Assembly (NCBI GenBank): GCA_022843485.1
Contig: JALHNM010000010.1
Coordinates: 32,269 to 96,268 of the forward strand
Length of the DNA: 64,000 bases
Source: Fimbriimonadaceae bacterium
Lineage (GTDB): Bacteria > Armatimonadota > Fimbriimonadia > Fimbriimonadales > Fimbriimonadaceae
Reading direction: 5' to 3'
Shown piece after piece: positions 63,929 through 64,000 of this stretch. The notes under the pieces are model-generated. The model was not told where the DNA came from, made no database searches, and saw only the letters and a program-made list of their open reading frames with translations. The position numbers and the translations under genes are program-made. Position 1 is the first letter of the stretch. Each line of letters begins with the position of its first letter.

Positions 63929-63958
63929 TTGACGATGCATGTCCCTTACGGGTATGGT
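63929..63958 (+). promoter_or_regulatory. Sigma70-like promoter at the right edge
   Basis: TTGACG, 18 bases, TATGGT, pointing rightwards out of the window. The expected transcription start coincides with the ATG at 63965, which would give a leaderless transcript. GACTACTCA motif just upstream. Confidence 0.6.
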
Positions 63959-63964
63959 ACGAAC

Positions 63965-64000
63965 CATGCTTATCCGGTTTTCACCCAAGCTAGCCCGGCG
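63965..64000 (+). CDS. Start of a rightward gene cut by the window end
   Basis: ATG opens a frame (MLIRFSPKLAR) that continues to the last base. Only eleven whole codons are visible, so the product cannot be named. Support comes from the promoter immediately upstream. Confidence 0.4.

Overview
The window reads as one piece of a large double-stranded DNA bacteriophage genome of a high-GC bacterium. Genes are packed with ATGA, GTGA and TGATG stop/start overlaps. There is no rRNA, no convincing tRNA and no bacterial housekeeping operon, and the recognisable genes are phage-type: repeat fibre, cell-wall hydrolases, flavin-dependent thymidylate synthase, MazG-like pyrophosphohydrolase, RNA ligase and a DUF3310 protein. 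The host cannot be named from the sequence. The GC content and a PSI-like cysteine module would fit a Myxococcota-like host, but that is weak inference. No gap without a gene exceeds about 220 bases.

Layout. (1) 1-12.4 kb, plus strand: a host-recognition and decoration block. It holds a 1348-residue fibre made of near-identical 91- and 94-residue repeats, duplicated small beta-rich fibre-type proteins, a glycosyltransferase-like and a methyltransferase-like protein, a 544-residue coiled coil and an acetylesterase. (2) 12.5-20.1 kb: a probable virion block, with a multi-membrane protein, a candidate capsid protein with its own terminator, two further beta-rich proteins, large membrane proteins and three very basic nucleoprotein-like peptides. 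(3) 20.2-29.3 kb: a cell-wall and entry/lysis block, with two peptidoglycan-binding-like proteins, two M23-type proteins, a wall-hydrolase-like protein, an SGNH hydrolase, an amidase and holin-like proteins. (4) 29.2-31.3 kb, minus strand: two more large membrane proteins. (5) 31.5-32.7 kb, plus strand: a pair of paralogous beta-rich proteins ending at a bidirectional terminator. (6) 32.7-63.8 kb, minus strand: about 60 small genes of nucleotide and nucleic-acid metabolism and regulation (DEDDh exonuclease, MazG-like, ThyX, DUF3310, two membrane-anchored deoxyribosyltransferase-like proteins, ParB-like, RNA ligase, DNA methyltransferase, YifB/ComM-like AAA+), most of unknown function.

The most striking theme is in blocks 2-4. 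At least twelve proteins, including the wall-binding, wall-cutting and SGNH proteins, end in the same architecture: a Gly-rich linker, one hydrophobic segment and a short tail that is usually Arg/Lys-rich. A short GLRG or LRGLG motif recurs in many of them. No portal, large terminase, tail tube, tape measure or baseplate gene is visible. I infer a tailless, membrane-containing virion that carries a family of tail-anchored entry proteins, comparable in concept to PRD1, P23-77 or Salisaeta icosahedral phage 1 but with a larger gene set. This remains an inference: the capsid proteins are unassigned and genes outside the window are unseen.

Regulation appears to use sigma70-like promoters (six plausible ones and one weak one listed), several inverted repeats, and an intergenic motif family with TAGTAG/CTACTAC cores.
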